From the NCBI GenBank assembly GCA_013400155.1, contig VXBM01000026.1:710349-774348 (forward strand): a stretch of 64,000 nucleotides of DNA. The letters are read 5' to 3'. Shown in pieces: positions 51,331 through 61,689 of this stretch. Source of the stretch: Helopsaltes ochotensis. Taxonomy: Eukaryota > Chordata > Aves > Passeriformes > Locustellidae. Below the pieces are notes generated by a model. It did not search any database, was not told where the DNA came from, and saw nothing but the letters and a program-made list of their open reading frames with translations. Made by a program: the position numbers and the translations under genes. Numbering within the stretch: the stretch's first letter is position 1; each line of letters opens with the position of its first letter.

Positions 51331-52189
51331 AATCTTCAACCTGTCTATGTATTTTCCAGTTTATTTGTTACTTTTTCTAGCCTTAGACTTTTGTCGGTGG
51401 TGCTAGAGTGAAATCACATTTGCCTTCTAAAATTGAAGGCTGAGGTTGAAAGTATCAGCATCATCAGTGATGATTAGAGTTTCCCCTCAGTGGAATAACA
51501 GACCAAATTTTTTTCTTAGTATCACCACTATGCATCTTATCAACAGGCTTGCTGTCTTTAAAATCCAATTTTCTAGCTTTTTGGGAGCTTATCTTTCAGG
51601 TTTTGTCCATACATAGTCTATATATTTATTAATAATTTATTAATTTGACCTACTTTCTCTTTTATTTCAGGTCATTGAAGATCTCATGATTCATCCAACT
51701 TATTCTTTATCTCGCTTCCTTCCCCTCCTCTGTATAGATCAAATTCTGCAGTTTTGCCTTTCAGCAGATCTCTGATGAACTTTCAGCTGTCCTGAACTCA
51801 CAGTTCATCTACTAGTTCTCTAGGTTTAAGCCTCCATGTAATTCCTCCTTCTTTTTCTAAAAATGAAAATAGATTAAAAAGGGTCAGATTAATTTGTAAT
51901 TTTGATTTCTTCTTTTTATAGCTAATGAGAATTTCAAGTAAGGAGTTTCTTCTATATGTTTTTCCTTCGTGCAGAGTTTCCTACTACTTGTGCTTAGGTA
52001 TAATCCAGTCCCACCTGAGGGAGATGAAGATATTTACATTCCCATGGCAGTTTTTGCAGGATGCTAACACCTGCTAGCTGAAGCTTCACCTAACACTCCA
52101 TGAGCACCATGAGTGCTCTCCTTTTCACATCTTCTGGAGCAAAACAACTCCCTTTCCCCAGACATTCTCATTGTAGATTACAGGAGTGT

Positions 52190-52462
52190 GCCAGTGGGGA
52201 ATAAACTGAACCACTCTCACTAGAAAGGGCCAACAAAGGTTCAGGTTGGACACCAGGAAAAATTTCTTCATGGAAAGGGTTGTTAAGCATTGGAACAGGC
52301 TGCTCAGGAAAGAGGTTAGAAATACCAGAAATAACACTTCCACTTGGATGTGGCACTTAATGCTGTGGTTTAGTTGACAAGGTGGTTTGGGCAAAGGTTG
52401 TACCTGATGATCTTGCTGGTCTGTTCCAATTTAAATAATTTTGTAATTCTGAGATTCAGAGA
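52190..52462 (+). mobile_element. CR1 LINE 3'-end fragment
   Basis: Sense text: 'ggttcaggttggacaccagg', 'aaatttcttcatggaaaggg', 'gcattggaacaggctgctc', 'atgctgtggtttagttgaca', then 'ctgatgatcttgctggtctg' and a decayed octamer tail ('ttttgtaattctgag'). Confidence 0.9.
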
Positions 52463-53819
52463 AAGGAATTTAGGATCTGATTCTGAAATGATCACTTCAT
52501 CTTCTGTTATATCCCACTGGAATTGTAAATATTAGGAAAATCAGGCCTTTGGTATTAAAAAGAAATCATATAGGAGCAAGGAATGCAAATTATTTGGGCT
52601 TTTTTAAAAGAAATACCAAAGATTATGGTTTCTCATGAAACTTATTGTATAGAGCTCAGTTTTATTTGATGTATGCACACAACACTGTACAGCATTTACC
52701 AGAGTCATACTAAAATGAATTTGTTGTAAACAGTTCCTTTTCAGATGTTAGCACATATATGAACTGAGGATGATCTGAAATGCTTTAAAATAATATTATT
52801 GGCAATGGAATACATATATACTACAGATTTTACAGACTACTGCGTAGATGTGTTGTGAAATCAATGTGCAAGTCAATTCAAAATGCATTTAAGTATAATT
52901 TCAGGAATTGTTCAGAGTCCTTTTGCCTCTGCTAATGGTTTTATGGCAAGAATTTTCTGTTGATTCATAAAGACTGTCCCTGAACACCACCTGAAAGGCA
53001 CATAGACAAAAATTAATATGTTGTGAAACTAAGGCCCTGGCCCTAGGGTGGATTTGCTCTTCAGGTCTGGTGGCTTCATTAGCATTTTACACCAATAAGA
53101 GACTGGTAAGAGATTACACTAAGACATTGCTAGACATCAGGAAAATCATCTCCAAAGTGTTAATTATACATCAGGTGCAGTTAAAACAAGAAATTTCTGT
53201 TATGTGCTGGTGATTTGAATGCCATTTATGTACTATTAGAATATATTCCAAGGAGGTGGAGCTGGAGTACAGTTAGGACACATAACAAAGTGACTCTGAG
53301 AGTAAGATATTTAAATACTAGTGAGCATTATGAACTCTCTGCCTGGAGACAACTGAATGAAATTTAGATAGTATCTAGAAGTTACATTTTTTTTAAATGC
53401 ACATTGTTCCAGTAAAATGGTTAAGAGTGGGCTGGGTTTTCACTGGTTGGAGAGAATACAAACACAGTTATGGGAAAGCAGATTTAAAGGCTATAGGACA
53501 TCTAGTACAGAAGAATGAAAAAATGTTTCATGAAAAATTAGCAGTAACTATTTCTGTGTGAAAGATGCTTTTCTTCCCAGGCAGCGGAAGTGCATGATGT
53601 CTGAGAGAGACATATGCTGTGAGATGGTATCTCTCCTGGAATTAATGATACCCAAGATAGTGTTTAAGAACAATTCCTGACAGACTAGTGCTTCAAGTCC
53701 TGGTGAATCTCTGTCTGATCTGATCTGCTTTGCTTTACATGCTGCACCTGGAAACCTCATCAAGCCTGAATGAGCTAAACCCATGCATTCCGTATTTCAG
53801 CACTAATGCTCTTAGCAAC

Positions 53820-54590
53820 AGTGCTCAAGTTCACCAATGACACAAAGTTGTGAGGAGTGGCTGATACCCCAGAGGCCTGACCTGCTGGGAAGCAGCTCTG
53901 TGGAGAAGGACCTGAGGGTCCTGGTGGACAACGAGCTGTCCATGAGCCAGCAGGGTGCCCTGGTGGCCAGGAAGGCCAGTGGTATCCTGGGGTGCACTAG
54001 GAACAGCATTGCCAGCTGATCCAGGGAGGTGATCTTGCCCCTCTACTCAGCCCTGGTGAGGTCACATCTGGTGTGCTATGTCCAATTCTGTGTCCAGTTC
54101 TCAATACAAGAGAGACCTGGAGCTCCTGGAGTGGGTCCAGTGGAGGGCAACAAAGGTGATTAAGGGGCTGGAGCATCTCTCTTATGAGGGCAGGCTGAGG
54201 GAGCTGTGCCTGTTTAGCCTTGAGAAGAGAAAGGAGACGACTGAGGGGACTTCATCAGTAAGTACCTGAAGGGAGGATGTCAAGAGGATGGGCCAGGCTC
54301 TTCTTGGTGATGCCAAGCAACAGGACAAGATGGAACAGGAGAAACTGAGGCACAGGAAGTTCCACCTGAAAGTGAGGAAGAACTTCTTTACTGTGCAGGT
54401 GACCAGAGCCTAGAACAGATTTCCCAGAGAAGTTGTGGAGCCTCCCTCCATGGAGATATTCTAGAACTGTCTGGATGCAATGCTGTGCCATGTGCTCTGG
54501 GATGACCTTGCTTGAACATGGAGGTTGGACCAGATGATCCAATGTGGTACCTCCCAGCCTGACCCAGTCTATTACTTTGCACTTCAATAG
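53820..54590 (+). mobile_element. CR1 LINE 3' portion, ORF2 end and 3' UTR
   Basis: Starts in the RT C-terminal region ('aagttcaccaatgacacaaa'), then 'gacctgagggtcctggtgga', 'ctcagccctggtgaggtcac', 'gggcaggctgagggagctg', and 3' UTR text to 'ggttggaccagatgatccaa'. It is moderately diverged and lies about 1 kb before the GAREM1 CpG island. Confidence 0.9.
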
Positions 54591-55858
54591 CTGAATTCAC
54601 CGATGTTGATGAAAAGCATTTGGTGAATTTGATAAAAGGAAAACTACTTTGAAAATAACTGTCTTTGAAGGTAATTTTTAAAAATTTTTAAAGCCAACTA
54701 TGGTAAGATAGGATCTAACAGCAGAAAAACCTTCTTCGTAAGGAACAGTGTTGGGAAAAGGCAGTGCCACACTGTGTAGCTAAAGCATGGACTCACAGCA
54801 GGATGAGCTTCAAGCCGACCTTGATCCAATTAAAGCAAGATAGTTTGGGTTGTCTGTAATCTTCTATGTCGACGAGTTTCCACAGTCTTTGTTTAATCTT
54901 GGAAGCCATGGATAAAGTCCCAGCCTCTGTTAGCGGCAGAGCAGAACAAGAGCGCGTCTGTCTCAGCCCTCCTCGTGCTGGCAGTGCTGTGGCACCAGCA
55001 GTGACAAAGGCATGCAGCAGTGTCTGGCCCTTTACCCAGGCCATGAGGAAGGGTGAGCAGCAGGAAGGCTCTTGGTACCACAGCTCTTCCCGGAGCTCTG
55101 CCATTGTGGTATCTCAAGGATAGATGGAGAAGCTGGAGCCTGGAGAGAGGTGTTGGCTGTGGATGTTGTCAGTCGTTTTGCTAATCACTGCAAGGCACTT
55201 TTATGTCTCTAGTCAACAGTAAAGCTTAAATGCAGCCAAGTTTACTGCAATAAAATAAACTGTTTTGACACAGAAGTGAACAAAATAAACTTGAGCACAG
55301 TGCAACCACCCAGGAGTTTTTCTGGTTTAATTTCCCAGAGTTTCTGCAGTCTGGCAGCCTGGAGATAAAAATGCATAAAATAAAGGACAACATTAAATGA
55401 AATATCTTACAAAGATCATATAAAATTTCATCACATAAGCCACTTTGAAGAACGAATGTCTACAAACGTTCTCATGGTGTGAAGACCTTTGAATACGCAA
55501 TATATGAAATACCTGCGCGTGCAGTAACGCATATATAGCCTGCATACATGAACTCACACGTATATACACATGACTCACAGGTGAAAACTAAAATGACAGA
55601 TACATAGCCCGAGTGCGGGCTGCACGTCGGGCGAGCGGTCGGAGGGTGGAGTGAGAGGGACGGGCAGGGCGGCTCGGGCAGGCTCCGGCTCTGGCGCTGG
55701 CTCTCCTCGCCGGGCGGGCGGGCAGCCCGGCACTTTCCTTTTCGGCGCGGGGAGGAGCGGCAGCTGCGCAGGCGTTGCTCGCACCCTGTTGATTAGTCAG
55801 TGCTGGGATGGCGCTTCCTGGGCCAGGCGCGGCGGCGGCGGCGGGCGGCCCCAGCCGG

Positions 55859-56066
55859 NNNNNNNNNNNNNNNNNNNNNNNNNNNNNNNNNNNNNNNNNN
55901 NNNNNNNNNNNNNNNNNNNNNNNNNNNNNNNNNNNNNNNNNNNNNNNNNNNNNNNNNNNNNNNNNNNNNNNNNNNNNNNNNNNNNNNNNNNNNNNNNNNN
56001 NNNNNNNNNNNNNNNNNNNNNNNNNNNNNNNNNNNNNNNNNNNNNNNNNNNNNNNNNNNNNNNNNN
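55859..56066. other. assembly gap (208 N) in GAREM1 5' UTR/promoter
   Basis: Run of N inside the CpG island, ending 61 bases before the start codon, so the coding part of exon 1 is intact. Confidence 0.95.
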
Positions 56067-56127
56067 GGTGGGAGCACCCCGCCGGCGCTGCCTGTCTGGC
56101 TGCTCCCTCCCCTCCCGGGCCGGGAAG

Positions 56128-56248
56128 ATGGACCCCGGCCCGCCGCTGGGCTGCAACCTCAAGGACGTGAAGTGGAGCGCGGTGGCCGTGCCCCTGGACC
56201 TGCTCGTCAGCACCTACCGGCTGCCCCAGATCGCCCGGCTGGACAGCG
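56128..56248 (+). CDS. GAREM1: GAREM1 coding exon 1 (N-terminus only)
   Basis: ATG in good Kozak context (gggaagATGg) opens 40 residues plus one base: MDPGPPLGCNLKDVKWSAVA, then VPLDLLVSTYRLPQIARLDS. Donor G|GTGCGT in phase 1. This matches the N-terminus of GAREM1 (FAM59A) as I remember it, at the beginning of the CABIT domain; the paralogue GAREM2 has a clearly different start. GAREM1 is a cytoplasmic adaptor that, after EGF-receptor activation, is phosphorylated and binds GRB2 and SHP2 to promote ERK signalling. The remaining exons lie beyond the window. Confidence 0.92.
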
Positions 56249-59200
56249 GTGCGTGGGGCGGGGAGCGGGGCCGGGCGGGCGCCGGGCTGCGGGCGGGCTG
56301 CCGGACACAGTCCCGGGAGCGCCCCGTGCCGCTGCGGCTCCCGGGAGCGCTCTCCCGGCGGTCCTTGAACTGGCGTCTGCCGCTGCCGGGGCTCGGTGCG
56401 AGGCTCCCACCCGCCGCGGAGTCCGCGCTTTGCTTTGCACCGAGATATCTGGGTAATGTGCCCCCGTGCCCCCTCCGTGTGTGCGGAGGGCAGCTCGGGG
56501 GAGCCTGTCTGCTGTCAGCAGCCTGCCCCACTGAGAGACGTCCTCGCAGTCCCAAATTAAGCGTAGAAGGGCATTTTCAGCACTGCAGACCCGGTGTTTT
56601 GATGAAGTGATGCTATAACAAGGCCAAATAAGAAGGAATACAAAATAGCCAAGTGGGCTAAATCCTTTGTGTAACAATTCCCTAAGAAAGCCACGGACCT
56701 GTTAAAAAAAAAAAAGGAGTAACGTAATGAAGCCTTTGCAGTCTCTAGATAACTTTTTATTACAATTCACTTGGGTGCTCACCTGCCGTTTCCAAGTGTG
56801 CAGCTTTTTGTTTACTCCAGGAAATGTGAATCAGGTGTGACAGAACAGCTATGACAGCACCGTTTTACCTTTCCTAGATCCATGTCTTGGAAAGTAACGT
56901 GTCAGCACAGAGAACTAGGGAAATATGGGAAATTTTTTATAAATGCTCAGACAGCTGCTTTGTAGTAATGTGTATGTGCATTGCATGGTATCTTCATGAA
57001 AACTGTCCAGCTCTCTAAAGGAATGCAGAAGGTAACTCACAAATCGGAAAAAATTCTTGGCTCTTTAATTCATTAGCTTATGAAGTCACCATGTACTTTT
57101 ACTATGTAATAGAGCAGTTCTTGATTTAGCAAGTTTTGTATTGATTTGAAAAGTTAAAAATGAGCAAAGGCATCATCCTCTGTTACTTCCCAGTGTACAG
57201 GTCAAGACCAAAACTGTTTTATTACTTAACTGCAGTTTCCATAATGCAGTGATGATTTTTGACTTTGCCCCTGGATTATGCAGTATTTTTCCTTTCAGTT
57301 GTAGTGCTTCCTCAGAGCTGGCACTCAGGAGCAGGTTAAAGAAAAGGGTTTTTTTCTTTTTTAGCTGCATCTGCCTATTCATCATACTGCCAAATATATG
57401 TTGCCCTGTGAGAATGGCAAAGCTGGTATGTTAAGGAGTTCCTCGTGGTAATACCTTCTGTCACTCGGAACAGCTAAGATGGCCTCCAGTCACTACACTC
57501 AAGGCTGTTAATTTACTTTGATGCTCCTGGCACTGATTCAGGCTTTAACAGGATGTATATATTGATGACTTATTAGTTTCTCTCTCTGTATGTTATACCT
57601 CCCAATCTTCCTGCTCCTCTTGTCTTTCTTTGTTGGAAAGTACCTGAAAAAGCTTTGTGGGTAGAGAAAGTTTATGCGTTTTGAAGCAAGTGGCTGTTGA
57701 GGTTTTTCGGGGGGAGGGGGTCTTGTGTTGGAGCTGTTGGTGGGAATATCCTGTAATTGCTGGGGAAACAAAGATGATGTGGCTTTTGTGTAAAGGCTTC
57801 TTTGTCCCATGTGCCACATTTAAGAGCATATGCACGGGCAAGTGGATGTAAACAGAACTGAGCTCTTCTGCCCGTGCCCTGAGATGGCCAGACATGAGGC
57901 AGCTGTTGGTGCAGGTGTCCTGCCATAGTGGTTCAACCCCACACTAAGCCCTGCCAGGAAGCAGGCTCAGGTGGAGCTCTGTGTGAAGGGCTTCAGGTTG
58001 GAGCTGATATAGATCTCTCCGGTTCAGCGGCTCATTGGTCTGCTTTTGCCTACTCAAATGCATGTAGTTTTAACTTCGGACACTACAGACAGCAGACAAA
58101 TCAATATTTTAGAAAGAACGCAGACGCCATGGTCTTGAGGATATGAAGAGAATGCTTTTCCTTTTTCCAGAGGAGGTTGTCTTGCAATAAGAGAAAGCAA
58201 CCATGAATCAGCGCATAGCCTTCTAAAGGAGGAAAGTTGGGAATGTGCAATGCTCGTGAAATTGACTGGAGCACAGGCTGTTGCTCTGCATCCCAGTTCT
58301 TGTCTTGCAAAGTTAACAAGTGGAGCTCTGTCAGAAAATTTCTTGATGCAATGCTGAAGAAAATAGATGCAGAGTCCAATCCAAATGTATGTTATCCAAT
58401 GCTTAGGAAGTTTAAGGCTACCTCTGTTAGCAAGTTAGTGTCTTGTGCCAGTTTTATCAGGGTGTGGCTGTTGTATTTGGGTCAGGGTTTGTTTGCACAG
58501 AAATGGCCTCATAACTTCTTCAGGTGCTGAATTCCTCTCCAGGTCAGTGGAAGCTGTGTATGCTTCATGCTGTTGGAAATTGAACCACCTGTAGATGTCT
58601 GTCTTCAGTCACCTTTTGATTCTGTGGTTGGCCTGTGTCTGTAGCATCAAGTTGTTTCTTGGCTGTTGTTTCAGTTTTCATGAGGCTTTGTGAAAGCCAG
58701 TATTTGTTTCTTCTGGCAGACCAGGATGGAGAAGAGGATTGTAAAGCTGGAGTTGTATTCCCTTCAGAAGATGCCAGTCTTACTGTGTTGTTTCTACACT
58801 TCTTAATGGAGTTCAGCACTTAGTGGATAATGTTCTTAGATGACACCCACATAAGATGTCCAGTTTTGCACTGTTGCTTCACCTTCTGTCCTTTCGGTAT
58901 GAAGCAGAAGAATGAAGATGATCAGTTCAGTTTTATTCTTTGAGCTTGGGTGTGCAGCTTCTAGAAAATTGCCCTTAAGTAATTCAGTTTGATTTCTTGA
59001 CAGGATGAAGTTATGAAATATTTATGTGCACTAAATTTGGTCCTCTGCTAAGAAGGGAGGGTTTTTCTTGATGGTATGGGAGGAAGTAGTCTTTTGTTAC
59101 ATCAAGATATAGTTGGAAGTAGCTAGGCATTCATGCCTACTGTATCCATCTAGAAATAATAAATATGTCAACTTCTCGGGAGGGGGAGGGGTGGGGTTGG

Positions 59201-60067
59201 TGTGTTTCAGAGTTTGAAAACCTGAAAAACTTTAAAGGTTTTTTTAATTAAATTTTATGACTGGTTGTGTTTCAGGTTATGCTTTTGGATGCTGTTAAGT
59301 CATAAATCAAATTTTGTTTTTTTCAATGTGTTTTATTGTTTTGCTGGTGAATATTCTTATATTAATTGAACAAATAGACTGAAAAAACCCCAAACCCGTC
59401 ACTCTTGAAGGGAGCAAATGGGTTTTGTATGGGGTTTTTTTTCCAACCTCCCTAACAACTTCAATATATCTAGATGACAACTGAAATACAAAACTGCTAA
59501 AAAAGTGCTAAACACCCTACCAGAGAAAATGCATGAACTTGATCTCACGCTGTGGAATTCACTGAGTGGGCTCTTTCAGATGAAGAGAAGCAAGACTCGA
59601 AGAGCGAGAGAGGAACAAGCCTTGTGCTGTGTTTTTCCTGTCCTCCCCCCTTCCACCCTCCCAGTCCCCATTCGCATTGTCACAGCTGAATCCCACCCCA
59701 GTGAGAGACCTGTGGGTGGGTGCAGCGGGGAAAAGATCCTGCTCTGGGAACCCTCGGCAGAAAGAGATCTTATCACAGTGTGGTTGTTGCAACGGGGCAA
59801 AAGGTGAGCATGACTGGCCTGTGAGAGCCAGGGCTGCACGGGAGCCTGGGCTTGGCTCTTCTCAGACCACCAGGAGAAAAAGGTGATGGCGAAGCTGTGA
59901 CTGTGTCTTGTTGCTAGTGCGGAAATGATGTTGTGTGTGGTGATCTCAGGGCTTTCAATTTCTGGTAATTATTTTTCTAAGGATAATTTTGGAGGGTAAA
60001 AGGGAAATGCTATCAAGGGTAAGATCTAGAAAATATTGCTTTGCATAGAGCTGAGCTTCAGGCCAGG

Positions 60068-60068
<1 letters not shown>

Positions 60069-60134
<66 letters not shown>

Positions 60135-60135
60135 N

Positions 60136-60165
<30 letters not shown>
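60069..60165. repeat. 97-base poly(T) run with one N
   Basis: Uninterrupted T from 60069 to 60165 except for an N at 60135. It is far longer than any other homopolymer in the window. Its true length is unreliable because of polymerase and assembly slippage. Confidence 0.95.
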
Positions 60166-60166
<1 letters not shown>

Positions 60167-61101
60167 TAAGCTTACTGCTCCCTTCAGACTCCCAAGAGCC
60201 TGTCATTCTTTTTCTTAGTGGAGCTCCCTTTTTCCCAGACAGTCTTGCTGTGTTTTCACAAGTAAAGATCAGCCTTTGCTTGTAGTTATTTTTTACCCAT
60301 GTATTAGATATGAACTGGAAGAGTTCACAGGAAATCCCAGTTTGTGTACAAAGACTAAAGTTTATGGGATTAAAAGGCCATGTGGTCCTCTGATTTTTTT
60401 TTTTTTAAATTATTTTTTTCCTAAGTGATATCTAGGAAAAAAAACATGCGATGGTGCTGTTGGGATCAAATATAGTGGCACTTGACCTCAACTCACAGAG
60501 AAGTGATTCCCTACTGTGCATGGCAGGGAAAACATGCTGAACTTTCCTGCGAAGGAAATGATGGATCTCACTGAGCCACTGAAGGAAATTCTTCCTTATG
60601 CTTTGTAAATGTGCTGTAAGATGAAGTGGGAGAATTTGTGGCTGTGAAGAAAAGAAAAATCTGTAAAATGGGTAACAGATTTAAACGGTGATTTTCTTCT
60701 TTCTTACCCTTAGGTGAACTCCTGTGCATATCAATAGTGGCTGAATAGTGAGTTCATACTGCTGTTGCTCCTGGGAACAAAGAGATTTTATTTAGTTCCA
60801 TTTCTGGTTCTCCTCTTCCATTTCAAAACTTTCTCGTGATGACAACTGTCTACCCCAGTCATGTTCAGTCAGCTATTGTTCTGTTCAACACATTACTGTA
60901 GAGCTGATTCCAGTTCTGAAAACTAAACACCCTCACATCTTATCAAAGAAGATCGTACTCAATAGAACAGCATGGCCATGTACATAATGAAAATTTTGCA
61001 TTGCGTCACTCCACAAATGCGGGTTATCTGTGCAGCTGAACAATACTTTGAAACTACAAAGAGATTTATTCTTTAAAGGTCTGCATGCTGCTATCCGTAC
61101 T

Positions 61102-61689
61102 TTAATTGTCTTGAATGACCTCCTTCTTTTGAGAAGCTAGTGCAGCGTGTCTCAGTAGTCTGCTATTGAATAAATCTTTAAAAGGCATCATGTGGGAGTA
61201 GGGCAAAGCTTTTGAACAGACCAAGAAAGAGGTTTCAGATATGCTCAGAGCCTGGGTAATGGCCCTGATCTGACTGCCCACTGTAGGAGTGGCTGCCTTG
61301 TCCAGTGAGGTGTGGTAGGTCATAGTTCTTATATATGGGGCAGACAAGAGGAAGTGTTTGATTTGACAGCAAATATCCTCAAGATACATTGTATTCACAT
61401 GGCTTGATTTCTTCCTTAGGTGCTGAACAGCTTTGAAACTGTTTATACTGTGTGTTCTACCATTAAAGAATAATCCCAGTAGCATCTCCTGCTTGCTTCC
61501 TCTTCTTTCTATCTTCACTGTGCAGTCTGCTGTTTCCATCAAGACAATTGAATAAAAAAAAAAAAAAGAAACAATTGACAGGTTGCCACTAACCACCGCT
61601 CCTGGGTTTTTGTTTTGGTTGGATTGGTTTTTTCCTTTTCCCCTGCTGGCAGAGATGTGTTTTCTTTTCCCCTGCTGGCAGAGAAACAT
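61102..61689 (-). CDS. unrecognised 195-codon antisense open frame in GAREM1 intron 1
   Basis: This is the longest gap-free open frame in the window. The first about 50 codons cover a duplicated 'cccctgctggcagaga' block and a T run (read as FFFFY) and look non-coding. From about 61528 the minus strand shows a polypyrimidine tract and then AAACAG, a possible splice acceptor, followed by about 140 codons of mixed, protein-like composition to the stop at 61102. AATAAA lies about 35 bases beyond the stop on the minus strand. It could be the last exon of an unrecognised antisense gene, a retrocopy, or chance. I do not recognise the protein, and no domain was seen. Confidence 0.25.
   Translation of the reverse strand: MFLCQQGKRKHISASRGKGKNQSNQNKNPGAVVSGNLSIVSFFFFYSIVLMETADCTVKIERRGSKQEMLLGLFFNGRTHSINSFKAVQHLRKKSSHVNTMYLEDICCQIKHFLLSAPYIRTMTYHTSLDKAATPTVGSQIRAITQALSISETSFLVCSKALPYSHMMPFKDLFNSRLLRHAALASQKKEVIQDN
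61630..61685. repeat. two-copy tandem duplication, ~30-base unit
   Basis: 'ttttcccctgctggcagaga' occurs twice, about 30 bases apart, with nearly identical flanks. It overlaps the 5' part of the antisense open frame. Confidence 0.85.

Larger units (their letters stand above)
49000..55570. other. intergenic region between Rab and GAREM1
   Basis: About 6.5 kb without a recognisable gene. It contains four CR1 pieces listed separately, together about 2 kb, and otherwise AT-rich DNA. Confidence 0.6.
55600..56460 (+). promoter_or_regulatory. GAREM1: CpG-island promoter of GAREM1
   Basis: Very CpG- and GC-rich block around coding exon 1, interrupted by the 208-base gap. TGCGCAGGCG at 55765-55774 resembles an NRF1 site. 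No TATA box is evident near the likely start. It covers the 5' UTR, coding exon 1 and the first part of intron 1. Confidence 0.7.

Noticed and set aside
53837..55123. Open frames near 54-55 kb
   Set aside because: Those at 53.8-54.6 kb lie in a sense CR1 fragment. Those at 54.8-55.1 kb have no recognisable domain or conserved signals.
55651..56610. 319-codon open frame across the 208-N gap
   Set aside because: It includes more than 60 unknown residues and runs past the true exon 1 donor into intron 1. Its real overlap with GAREM1 is only the exon at 56128-56248.
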